A DNA stretch of 64,000 nucleotides from Daldinia sp. FL1419 (Eukaryota; Ascomycota; Sordariomycetes; Xylariales; Hypoxylaceae), in the NCBI GenBank assembly GCA_025201765.1, contig MU623438.1, positions 62,001-126,000 of the forward strand, written 5' to 3'. The position numbers and the translations under genes were made by a program. The notes below the pieces were generated by a model. It saw nothing but the letters and a program-made list of their open reading frames with translations, did no database searches and was not told the origin of the DNA. Below are positions 37,101-47,500 of this stretch, piece by piece; position 1 is the first letter of the stretch; each line of letters opens with the position of its first letter.

Positions 37101-37806
37101 TAAAGATATACTGGGTGCACGCCTCCGAGCTAAATACTGGGGTTCGCAAGTAATTCTCTATCGGCCCTTCCTAAGGGCTATTCTTGAACGAGAGCCTTGG
37201 CCGTATCATAATCAAGCGGGGTCTCCGGATGCTCAACAGGCTACTGAAAACACAGAGGTTCCTCAGGGCGTAGACGGTAGGATTGTCAAATATGCCGGCC
37301 TTGCAATCTATGCCCTCATCGAGAGCACGAGAGCATTCCACGGCATACCAAGCAATCAACGGATCATCATCACCAACGTGTTTGGAACAGCGCATGCGTA
37401 AGTACAAGTCGGCTAACGCGCGATAGTATATAGCTGCTAACTTATTCCCAGTCAATGGGGTAATCTTCTAACCCTAGCAGCATGTTACAGAGACAGATAT
37501 TTACATAAATTCATCGACGCGGAAACTTTAAGTAATCTCTTCTCTCGAACGATATCTTTCTTCCAGACGATCGCTCAGCCTTCGAGTGCGCTAAGGGCCG
37601 ATATGAATATCTTAATTGGTCTAGCTAAAGATCTAGGTTTTATTCGAGATGAGTACGAGATTACAAGCTCGAGTTTTTCGAGTTTTTCAAGCAGTGGCCC
37701 CCTTCCCCCTATGCATAATCCCGGCGACAACTATCATGTTCCTCCACCATCTGCGCTAGGACGGCCTCCGCACTTACCGCCACCGCCGCTGCATCCGATT
37801 TCTTGA
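34113..37806 (+). CDS. Zn2Cys6 transcription factor with fungal MHR domain
   Basis: Six exons, 34113-34784, 34839-34948, 35002-36543, 36609-36716, 36771-37397 and 37452-37806, encode 1,137 residues. All introns are 53-65 nt with GT..AG borders and CTAAC-like branch sites. Residues 1-224 are a Pro/His-rich disordered region. Exon 2 encodes the complete zinc binuclear cluster: C226-x2-C229-x6-C236-x5-C242-x2-C245-x6-C252. A coiled-coil-like segment follows (LIEMLASMREEINNKL). The fungal-specific regulatory domain (MHR) spans roughly residues 480-1,000. It includes RPFRSVHSALVLLVFALGKIC and the typical SDILAELPLPQSGI segment, and later WGNLLTLAACYRDRY. The C-terminus is Pro-rich. Such proteins bind CGG-type sites as nuclear regulators. 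The target pathway cannot be told from the sequence, and no cluster genes are adjacent. Confidence 0.9.
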
Positions 37807-38885
37807 GTAATTTGTCTGGTGGACTAGGAAAATGGAATGCGTAAATGAGCTCGGTTGGCGACGTTAATGGCGTAATGGGTTTGTCCGTCTCCGAGAAGTC
37901 GTCCCAATAGGTCGTGAGGTCTCTATGTCTATTCGATTTCCCACGACCATAATTTCGAAACTAGTTTTGAAGCACGAGCTATCGCTTATATGATTTGCAT
38001 GGGGTGCCTAGATAGCAGGCAGATATGAAGAGGATAATTCGTTTTTGGCGGTTTTGCACCTGGCAACGGCGTTTTGGGTTCTTGTCTAACGCGACAACTC
38101 CTGTTTGGCTCTACGGTACCAATTTTTGCGCACTACAGAAACACAAATGTGCACGGTCTCCGACAATTTTTCTTTTCCACTTCGTCATCATTCGTGGCAC
38201 CAGCCCACTGGAGCATACAATACCGGCGTTTTTATCGAGGCAGCATTGGAAAGACCCCTTGTGAAAAAAGTTTACGGAACTCGAAAGCTAAGGATACCCC
38301 TTGCGAGAACGCATTTGGTCGAGCTTTGCATATACATTTATATATCATCGACAAGTATATATACAATTTTTGAATTTGAATTCCTACCTAGGCTTGCTTC
38401 ACCAACTTGGTTATCTCTTGGGCGTTGTATTGTACTTCACTAATAGAAACAGTCCAAGGAGGTTTGAGAATCTAGCATCGTGCGGCGTTTACATGCGACA
38501 ATCACCCTTAGTAGCTCCCAGAAGAAGAGCCACTCGACGGCAAAGACCCTTCGGTCTATTGTACCCAAGTTGCTTTTCCCACTTGGATTGGTTGCATATG
38601 TACTGTTACCCCTTTTTTATCATATGTCTATGAGGTTTATTGCCAGTCGGTACCTGGAATGGCTAGCATGCCCTCGTCTCTTCCGTCGGCATGGACAACA
38701 GGATCAACGAGCCCGCCCTTTATAGTGGCCTACTTCTTCCTTGGGGGGGTCGGAGGAGATACCGCATTGGTTTTGCTATTCAGGATTCAACGGTTCACAT
38801 GGGTTGCTTGGGTTTGACGGGACACCAGTACAAAAGCATCACGCGTTCAACTTTGTAAATACAAGTGCGACATATACTATTTTGG

Positions 38886-38940
38886 GTTTGCCGTTTGCCG
38901 TTTGCCGTTTGTTTTTGTTTTTGTTTTTGTTTTTGTTTTT
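38886..38940 (+). repeat. (GTTTGCC)3 followed by (GTTTTT)5
   Basis: Three copies of the 7-mer GTTTGCC run directly into five copies of the hexamer GTTTTT. The second array probably grew from the GTTT part of the first. Non-coding. Confidence 0.9.
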
Positions 38941-39518
38941 AAGTCGCTACACCTACGTCCGAGTTTTGGTTACACATTCCTTTTGTGCGCGATAGCAAGT
39001 TATTAGGCGAGGAAACCAGCGTTCAGTAAAATAGGAGCGTTAGAGCTAACCATTGATGCGCATAAAGCTTGTCAATCTAAGTACTTATTAAGCAATGAGA
39101 TATGACATTAGCACTGGCGCCGCCAAGCGAAGAAAGAGAAGAAAAAATTGCGCGCATTGAAGATTCCGTCGCGATCGAGATGATTTGTGACTACGTCGGT
39201 CACCGGACAGCTATGTAACTATAACTAAGCGTCTGGAGCCAGCTCCAGGCCCTACTACTCGTCACGCGGGTTCGCGAGGACGTATCGTGCGCAATGCGGT
39301 GCGGGAATAGCGTCGGGTCGTACCGACGGGCACCAAGCAATATACATACGTATATATATATATGACTCCGCGATCCGTTCGGGCAAGCAAGATAGATTGT
39401 GATGGGCACAAGTTACACATTGCTGGTTTCCTAGCATATGCATACACACGTACCTATCTTAGGGACCTAACGTTACGTGCGCGATCGGGTCTCGCGTCTG
39501 CGAAACGGAGGACGTGGA

Positions 39519-39542
39519 GGGGAAGGGGGGTGGGACGAAGGG
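39519..39542 (+). other. potential G-quadruplex motif
   Basis: Four G-runs (4, 6, 3 and 3 G) are separated by loops AA, T and ACGAA, which matches the usual G-quadruplex rule. It lies in an intergenic region about 1.1 kb downstream of the end of atg5 and is not obviously tied to a promoter. Confidence 0.6.
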
Positions 39543-40569
39543 AACATGCCGATGACATTAGGGAGGGTAACGCAAAGAGAATGGAAGGGATGAAGAGGGG
39601 GGAGGGTTAAAGGTTTATTGCTTGCCTTTCCTGCTTTTGTGGTCCTTGTATATACTTGCCGACATACATACACACACGCGCATATATAGGTACCTACCTA
39701 TATATGCATGTATAGGTATATAAGATGTTTTCACATGCTTGCCTTGAGGGGGATGGAGACCTGCGCAGGTATGTACGTCGAGAACGGCTTGTGTGCCCCA
39801 ACGTGACGATTAGCCGTTGCAAACAGCAGGGCAGAGAGGAACATAAATCAGGGAAAAAGGGATAAAGAGGCAGGCCCAGCGACTTGAGGTCGGAACGTGG
39901 AAGCAGAACCCATGCGCCCAAGTACGTACGTGCATGCGTAAAGCGTACCACTGCGGTGCTTTGGTTTATCTATCTTGGTTGTGTATTTTTGCTTTTGCTG
40001 CGCCGGATGCATGGATGTGCTGATGTGGCTGGTTTGTGCGACGTGGGGACACGGTGATAATATAACGGTGGCGAGAGGTTGTGGTTTCTTGGGTTATCTT
40101 GGCGGGATGGTGGAGAGGGACGGGAAGAAGAGGGGGAGAGGGTCAATGAAGAGCCGGTGCTGGCGTATTGGAAATTGTAAATTGGAAACATGTCATGATA
40201 TGGGCGGGTAGTTTGAGATGGCTTGCTTGTTGTGTAGGTTGGTATATCAGTGTATGTCGCAAGGTATGATTATAGATTAGGTAGATACGCCAGGTAGTCA
40301 TTGGTAGGATACGGTATGACCAACAGAGTGAAATTCAAAGTGGCAATAAACCGATAAAGTATAACGCCCACATCACAGCCTTATCCAGGGCCCGTAGCCG
40401 CGTTACGCATACTACGGTAATCCATCCCGGTGCTTCTAAGGAGGTATTTGCAGCAATGCCCCATCCGGATCCGTTGCGCCGTTAAACCCCTTACATAGCA
40501 GATCGTCTTAACTCCCCCTATCCACACACATACAAACATACCCACACATACACAACACATACACACACA

Positions 40570-40594
40570 CTACCTAGGTAGGTAGGTAGGTAGT
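40570..40594 (+). repeat. CTACCTAGG(TAGG)n array
   Basis: An ACTACCTAGG half-palindrome is followed by four GGTA units, directly after a (CA)n tract. It is close to the 3' end of atg5. Same repeat type as elsewhere in the window. Confidence 0.85.
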
Positions 40595-40677
40595 TATGTA
40601 CGCTGCGTCGGTATCACTTAGTCAGCCATCCAACGTCGGTTGATTACCTAGGTAGGTAAGTAGTCGAGGCAACGCCA

Positions 40678-41797
40678 CTACATGTCCAGCGGCTTGACGA
40701 CGAGACACAGCCACCCATCCGGATACGCCGCCTCGCGCATAAGGTCGTCAAGCGGGGCGCTGAACGGCACGCGAGCGCCGTGCAGGATCGCTTCCGCGAG
40801 TACAGGGTCCCGGCTGCTGGGGAACAAGCTGGGCAGTAGACTGCGGAGAGCAGCGCCGAGAGTCTGGGGAGCACCTAGAAAATCGTACATACATATAAGC
40901 ATGTGCGTAGTTTACTTAAGGGGGGAAAGTCATCGATAGGGAACATACGCTCGCTGGCGCGCGGCTGCACAAGCGACTGCACGACCTTAAACGACCCGGC
41001 CTGGGCGTCGGCAGTCGGGTCGTCAGGGGACTGCGGGATATACACGCGGATAGGCACGTTGCGCAAGTCGCGCGAGGTGTTTAAGAGGCGCGCGTTGACC
41101 TTGGCAAAGGACGGGTAGTCGTCTAGTTAATCGCATATACAGGTCAATCTCCGTTTCTTGTATTCACATATCTACCTAGACATTATATCACGTGGGGCAT
41201 CACGACGGGTCTTACTATCTTGTACCGCGTTCCAAAGAGCGGTAGTGTCCTCCTTGGATAAGGACATGATCTGGTGCGCATTGCCGTTGCGTATGAAATC
41301 CGCCTGGTTTCGGTTAGTTAATCCTTGCTCGATCCCGTCCTATCTATCGTCGAGCCCGGGTCCGCGAACCAAGGGAGAACGAGAGGGGGGAGGGGGGCAT
41401 ACAACGATGCGAATATAGGAAAAAAAAAAAAGGGGGGGGGGACGACTTGACGTACTTCTTTGGCGCTATTCAAAAAGGTATCTCCGATATCCCAGCTCAA
41501 GCCGTCGGCAACGGTGAGCCGCCAGGGCAAGACGGGCTGGTACAAGTCGACGAGGAGGCCGACGGCCAGGTTGCGCAGCAGGACGTCCTCGTGATGGAAG
41601 CTGGAGCACGGCAAGCCGAAGTAAGCGGACAGGCGCGGCAGCAGCAGGGCCAGGTAGCTGAAGCGCGGCACCGATGTTACAAAGGGCGCATTAGGCGCGC
41701 TCGTATGCGTCACGAGGACTGGAATTTGCAGATCCCAGAGGGTCTGTGGGATCGAAGACGGGGACGGAGACGACGCCGACGCCGACGCCGAAGCCAT
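40678..41797 (-). CDS. atg5: autophagy protein Atg5
   Basis: Four exons, 41797-41456, 41303-41216, 41122-40949 and 40874-40678, encode 266 residues. Donors are GTACGT, GTAAGA and GTATGT, and phases agree. The protein matches the Atg5 pattern along its length. The start is [16 protein letters not shown], then [15 protein letters not shown] and [22 protein letters not shown]. After the [20 protein letters not shown] segment come [28 protein letters not shown] and the C-terminal [16 protein letters not shown]. Atg5 is conjugated to Atg12 and, with Atg16, promotes Atg8 lipidation on the phagophore. The conserved lysine for Atg12 linkage should lie in the [19 protein letters not shown] region, where K of LSKED and the K of NSAKE are candidates. 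The N-terminal Ala-Ser run is low complexity. Confidence 0.93.
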
Positions 41798-41819
41798 GGT
41801 TGCTTTTAGTGGGAGCGCC

Positions 41820-41851
41820 GGGGGGGGGAGAAGGGGGAAGGGGAGAGGGGG
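41820..41851 (+). promoter_or_regulatory. G-rich tract (C-rich on the transcribed sense) in the atg5 leader
   Basis: Runs of 9, 5, 4 and 5 G alternate with AGAA, AA and AGA on the plus strand. On the sense strand of atg5 this is a C-rich tract just upstream of the start codon, so it is either core promoter or 5' UTR. It satisfies the G-quadruplex rule on the template side. A regulatory role is inference. Confidence 0.5.
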
Positions 41852-43029
41852 TTATACGGGTTCGCGATCGAGATTGATTAATCACCTATTATTTGGGTAA
41901 TTAGATTACTATACTTCTCATCGTTGCGATAGTTAATCCTAGTTCTGCTTTGTTTGTTCGTTTGTTAGTTAGCGCTTTGAATAAATATCTAGGGCAAGCT
42001 AGCGTTCTTCTTTTTTTCCTTTTCTTTCTTTTTGACAACTGGTACTAGCCGTCGGGATGCGGTAAGTACCGAGGGTCAGATACACTAAGGTTGGAAATCG
42101 GTAACGAATGAGCTGACGATGACGATAGACGGTCGGAAGTTGCTGTCGCGACCAAAGCGAAAAGGGAAGAAGAAGAGAAAAATGAACCGAGTTTGGAAAA
42201 CCCCCGGCCAAGACGGCCGATCGGCGTTGCATGCAGGGTGGATACCGCGTGGTCCAGGTCCAAGAGGTACCGAAAAGTTAAGGCTGAGGAAAAGAAGCGG
42301 GGTAGCTGGGGGAGCTATCCGGAAACAGACTAGCGTGGCTAGCGTCGTGCTTTAATTGCGATAAGGTCTGGTTGAGCCCCGCCCAACTCCGGAGCCCACA
42401 CCACAAGTTGCGCAACTTAGGTACGGACCTGGGCTGTTGCAGGCTTGCTGCTGCTGGGCTGCTGGGCTGCTGGGTTGCGCCGGGCTGGCGCTTCAGGAGT
42501 TATTCGGGTTCGGAGTTGTCAGGACTTTGGTTCAGGGGGGGCTTGGGGTTTGGTTTAGTTGATTATCGGGTGCCGGGGAGTGATTGCATAGTAATTATCA
42601 TAGGCTTAAGTACGCTACACATGCCTGTAACTTTGCTACCTACCTGCATAGATATCAATGAACGTATTTGTTTTGTACTGTGCATATGTACCTAGGTAGG
42701 TAGCTATATTTTGCTCGCTATATTTTGCTTGCTTTTTGGGGAATGTAGGTAGGTATTTTCCTATCTCTAGCCTAGGTACACGTATATATCTCCACTCTGG
42801 ATCTACGGCTTGCGGCCATGTATTGATATTAATAGTGTAGGCTAGGTAGTCTCCTGTTACACCAAAACTTTATATACCGTATGTACTTTCAGAATGTATA
42901 CCTACATAGGTATACTAAGGTAGTAAGTACATATCTACCTTTAGATACCTACCTACATACGTGATAATCCCTACGTAGCGAAAGCCACATGGCTGATATA
43001 TATTGATAATAAAATCAGAAGAAGTCCCC

Positions 43030-43086
43030 TTGAGACATCACACACATGCAGACTAAAACATGTGATGTGACCATGTTTTGTCTCAA
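43030..43086. repeat. complex inverted repeat with alternative hairpins
   Basis: TTGAGACA at 43030-43037 is complementary to TGTCTCAA at 43079-43086. Inside, AAAACATG at 43055-43062 pairs with CATGTTTT at 43072-43079. ACACATG and CATGTGATGTG words can also pair. The two stems compete for the same right arm. The element is intergenic. Confidence 0.7.
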
Positions 43087-44527
43087 AGCCACACACGTCT
43101 AACGTATGTGCTTCTCAACTTTTACGTAGCTTACCCAATACCTACCAGGTACCTAACCTTATATTATGTAGGTAGGTAATTAGGTAATTAGTACCTACGA
43201 TTCCGAAACTCAACTAGCACCACCAATCAACCACCTATCCGTTCCTAACTTCCTTGGGCTATCAGAAAACCAACCCGGTCGGGGACTCTATCGCAATCTC
43301 GGTTCCGCGCCTTCGGGGCGGAATTTCCCACGCTATCTACACGCCGAACCTTGGTATTAACTACCTATGAATCCTCATAACGTCGCATCTACCCGTAACC
43401 TTGGAATTATAAGGCGAACCATGTCCCAAAACCTTCCGTCCCAGTGGGGGTTTTGGGGAGAAAGAAAAAAAAAAAACAAGGAAAAAAAAAAGCCACTACC
43501 GCCAAGCCCGGCAATCTCATCCCTTGCTTCTTGTGTACACGAGATGAATTATATCATCTCCATCTCCATATACATAGGTACTGAGCCCAAAATAATAGTA
43601 ATAATAATAATAATAATAGCAAAAATACTCTTTCTATTACTTGATTCTCATATTTCACATCTCACTTATCCGCGTAATACGCTGTAACCTAGTACAAACA
43701 GCAAACAATCGTCCAAAAAACCCCCCCAAAAAGTAAATACGAAACAGGAGACTCGGTTTTGTCTTGATTTGCCTATTCCACCCCCCTTCTTATCGAAGCC
43801 AAAAACCCGTCGTGGGGTCCTCATTGGCGGTGCTGCGTTATAACTAGTGCCGGACGAGTCGTCTAGGGCGTATACTTTGGGGAATCAGAGCGTCCGAGCG
43901 GGCAGGAAACTCGGGTATGACCCCTCTGCCGTACCGCTTGGCGAATAAGCACAGAGTGGATGTGTTTGCTATATCCTGGTCTCTATCGCGGTGATCGGTT
44001 GCATACCTAGGTAGGTATGTAGATGGCCTTTTGACGTCTAGACTCGAGCTAGGATCGGCTTATGCGCTTTGGTATTCCTTGCCGACTGCCATACACGGCA
44101 GTTGGGTGCGAAGAGTTTATGCGACTTGAGCCTCCCACAACTACAGTATGAGCCTACGTCGAGTCTACAGAAAGGAGGTCAAAATATGATTCTCAATTCT
44201 TCGATTCATCCTTCGGTACCTTTACTAGATAGACTGCTGCAACTATATGGAAAGTCACATTCGAGCCATTATAAACCTCCTATATCATCCCTTCGGGCTA
44301 CAGCATATAACGACGGTACTTCAGTAACTCAATCTACTATGTAGCCTCCCTTGTTACCCTGTGCCGGCGGCATCACGGCACAAGATTCATAATATGCACT
44401 AACCGATAATTGTCCATCAGCCAACCGGGAGAATAACCATTATGTGGGCCTGTCAAGATGATCCTGGCGCGAGATAAGCAACGGCGGAGCGTGTGTATCC
44501 CATGATGCGGCGGTAGACGGGACGAAC

Positions 44528-47500
44528 CTAGTCATCTTCGCTATCCTCGATCACGACCGATTCATGCGTGTTCGTAATGAGAGGGCCAGTTGATCTAGTC
44601 AGGTCGACGATGCCTCCATCGGCGCTTTCCTCTTTGATTATACGCTTAGGCATGCTGTCATTCGGCAAGTTGCTCGTGCTATCAGTCGAATTCTCCCTCT
44701 TGATTCTGTTCCCGGTGGGATCGTCGCTTGTGAGATCGATTGAGTCACAAGACGAGCTTTCGTCTTTGACGACTGATCGGGTGCCAAGAAAGAAAAGTTC
44801 ATCCGAGTCTTTTATTTTGGCCTTGGCCTCTTTACCGCCCGACGCGGCATCAACACGTTCCCATGAAGCGTCTTTTTCTTCATCAATAGGGTCAAGGTAT
44901 TCAGGCCAAAGTACATCGTTTTCGTCATCTTCGTCATCTTCTTCATCTTCTCTCTTTGGCTCAGAGTCACATTTCACCGTACTAGGCCCCTCAAGAGCGT
45001 CCTGGTCTTTCTTACTGGGCTTACCTTCGAGAACGTTGTCCCTGAGCACCTGTCCAATAGTGTGTGCTGGGGCTTGATCGTCTATATACTTTAATACGGA
45101 TAACCCCTTATCCTTTCTTATTCTTTTCGCTTCTGCCTGGGATTGTGCGGCTTGTATGTCTTGGTCTGTGACCTTGACTCTGCTTATCAAGCCTGTAAGC
45201 TCCTTCAATTTATCCGCAGGGACCAGAGAGAAGTTTATCTGCGGTAGGGGTAACATCTCAATGTTGTCCGCCCCGAGCCTGATGCGTAATATCAGTTCCA
45301 TTGCTCTCTCGAGCACGGGAGAATCATCAAGGTCCTCAACCTTCCATACGCGTGTAGTCGTGTTATTGCCAACACTGCCATAGGATAGCATCCTACGGAT
45401 GTTGTTTTTCTTGTGAGAGAAATAGCCCTTCACCTCTATTGGGAAATCTTTGAATTCCTTGTAATAGGCAGCGCGAGGCTTGAGGTCAAGGAAATCGCTC
45501 GATCCGTCTTCGAATATTCTGATAGTCGAGACATCTCTCTCGCGCTTTCTTTCCAAGGGTAGGTCAGTGTACGTATAAATGTCGTCGTGAGCGGTTTCAG
45601 CTTGTCCAGCTTTTCCGTTTTCTAGCTTAACCCGCTTCGAGTCTGGCTCTTCGTTCTCGCTTCTGGGATAGTCTGTCAAGTCACAATCCGCTAGGAGTTC
45701 TTGGGCCTCGGGACTCTTCCAAACATCGTCAATCTCGGGCTGGAAGAGGTTAAGTACCTGTACCAGAACATCGTTCATTGTACCTTGTGCTCGAGTTCCT
45801 AGCTCTGGAAGTATTTTTTCCACTTGTCTGCTTTCCATGAAGGAATGGAACGAATTATCGACTTTCAATCGGTATACATTAACGTCGAATTCTTGGCCCA
45901 CCTGATTATCGTTAGTTACTGGGGTAATCCCAAATGAATGGCAGTTACTCACTCGAATAACTCGATGCACTGCCTGTGACTGGACAGCCAGGCTATAGGC
46001 CTGCGATGCGACCAGAACTTGTGAGCAATTCTTATGCAGATTCGATCCTGCGAAGCCAACGGTGTACATCTGAATAAGAACCTGGCACGAATGCTCCGAA
46101 TCACTGTTGAAATCGGCCACAAGCTCTCTGCGTTCCTCGTGTGATAGGCCGGAATGAAGCGTGCGGCAATGGATGAGAAGAAACTGGAGGACAAGCTCGT
46201 AGTAATATGCGAGCATAGGGTTCTGTTCGGTAATTAAGAGCTTCTTAATCTTGCCTTTGGCGTTTCTACCCAAGACGTTCTCCTTAACATAGTATAGAAT
46301 ATATCTCAGTATTGGTGATTTACGCACTGCCAATTTAACGTAATCTAGAGCCACCTCGGGCTTTTCGTCGTGGCCCTCGAGGAGGAAAGGTGCAAGGTGC
46401 ATAAAATTGATATTTGACTTACGCATCGCATGGACGTCCGTAGACTTAGTCCCAAAATTGTTCAAATCAAAGAGCTTATCGAGCCGGTAAACATCCAGGG
46501 ACGCTGCAGCAAGCTGGAATGAACGGTACAGGCCCATTACCGGCTTTAGATCTTCAGCATCCTGGGTCTTACCCCAGCTACTCACGGCATTAATATAGTC
46601 CATGAGTAAATCCACGTGTATCTCTTGGTACGCTCTATCCATAGCTTCATCGCGTTGGATGTTGACGGTGTAATTATTGACGAAAGGCAATAGGCCTTCC
46701 ACTATAAACAGTAATTCGTTAGCGATCCATATATAGGTATATCGAGTGAGATTCTTCAAGTAAAAGGCTTCTGGTGAATAAAATAACTCTTAGGACGTTT
46801 AAAAAAGGGGATGGTTGGATGCTACTCACAAGAGACCTCCTTGGTATTTTCCCAATCCAATTTCAACCGTGAACTTGGCGCTCTTCGCAAGATTGCCAAT
46901 GACTCGAAATACTTCAAAAACCTTCGAGTCTCTTGAATGTCAATAGCAGGAGATCCTCTATGCTTATATATTATCTTTGCCAGTAAGCCTGGGCTCCCCG
47001 CCATAAGGTAACGATCGTCTGCAGGGGATATAGTATCGAGGCGTTTCAAATCCTGAGGGCTTCTGAATACCTCTTGAACCTCACTCAATATATTCTGTTT
47101 ACGTAGATGCTCTTCTGCATTGTCCCATAACATTTGAACAGGTCCTAGAAGGTCCGCGATGTGGTTATGGCACGGGGTTGCTGTTAATAAAAGGGTGAAT
47201 TGGCGTTTAAGAAGAGCAACCGACCTCCAGTTCCTGGTATCCGTGTTCCGGACTTTGTAGGCTTCGTCGACGACTACAACAGAGAACTGTCGGCCCATTT
47301 CTGTGTAGGTAGAAACCCAAGCCTTGTTTTTCTTTGTATCCTTCTCGGCCTCGTTCTTACAATTCCTATGCTCGCACGTTCTCCCCGCGAAAGCATCGAT
47401 GGACGTGATAATGACGGTTTTGGCTGCGTTGACGCTGCTTTCGTCCCATACATAACTCAGTTGAGGTGGCCACTTGTTACAGAATTCATCGCGTGTCATA

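Larger units (their letters stand above)
37807..40677. other. 2.9-kb region between convergent genes, no gene called
   Basis: This lies between the 3' ends of the transcription factor and atg5. Several overlapping frames of 60-112 codons occur at 38.0-39.0 kb (plus) and 39.2-40.2 kb, but none has homologue-like features. The region holds T-rich tandem repeats at 38886-38940, a (TA) run at 39347-39363, a G-rich stretch at 39519-39542 and GGTA arrays at 40570-40594 and 40645-40658. Confidence 0.5.
41798..44527. other. 2.7-kb intergenic region upstream of atg5
   Basis: No gene is recognised. It begins with a G-rich tract 23 bases upstream of the atg5 ATG (41820-41851). It also contains TACC/GGTA arrays (42689-42702, 43150-43175, 44004-44017), a complex inverted repeat at 43030-43086, an AAT microsatellite near 43.60 kb, and A-rich runs near 43.47 kb. 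Short frames at 42.0-42.4 and 43.4-44.3 kb lack any protein-like signature. Confidence 0.5.

Noticed and set aside
38025..38995. Overlapping plus-strand frames of 79-112 codons after the Zn2Cys6 gene
   Set aside because: Three frames are open over the same DNA with Phe/Leu-rich products and T-rich simple repeats; none has a conserved feature.
41447..41809. 120-codon plus-strand frame opposite atg5 exon 1
   Set aside because: Arg/Gln/Gly-rich antisense shadow of the conserved Atg5 coding sequence.
46702..46759. Reading the 46.76-kb frame start as coding in the SNF2 gene
   Set aside because: The extra KNLTRYTYIWIANELLFIV residues interrupt a conserved S-L-E-G-L-L-P segment; a normal GTGAGT..GCTAAC..TATAG intron removes them and restores the family sequence.
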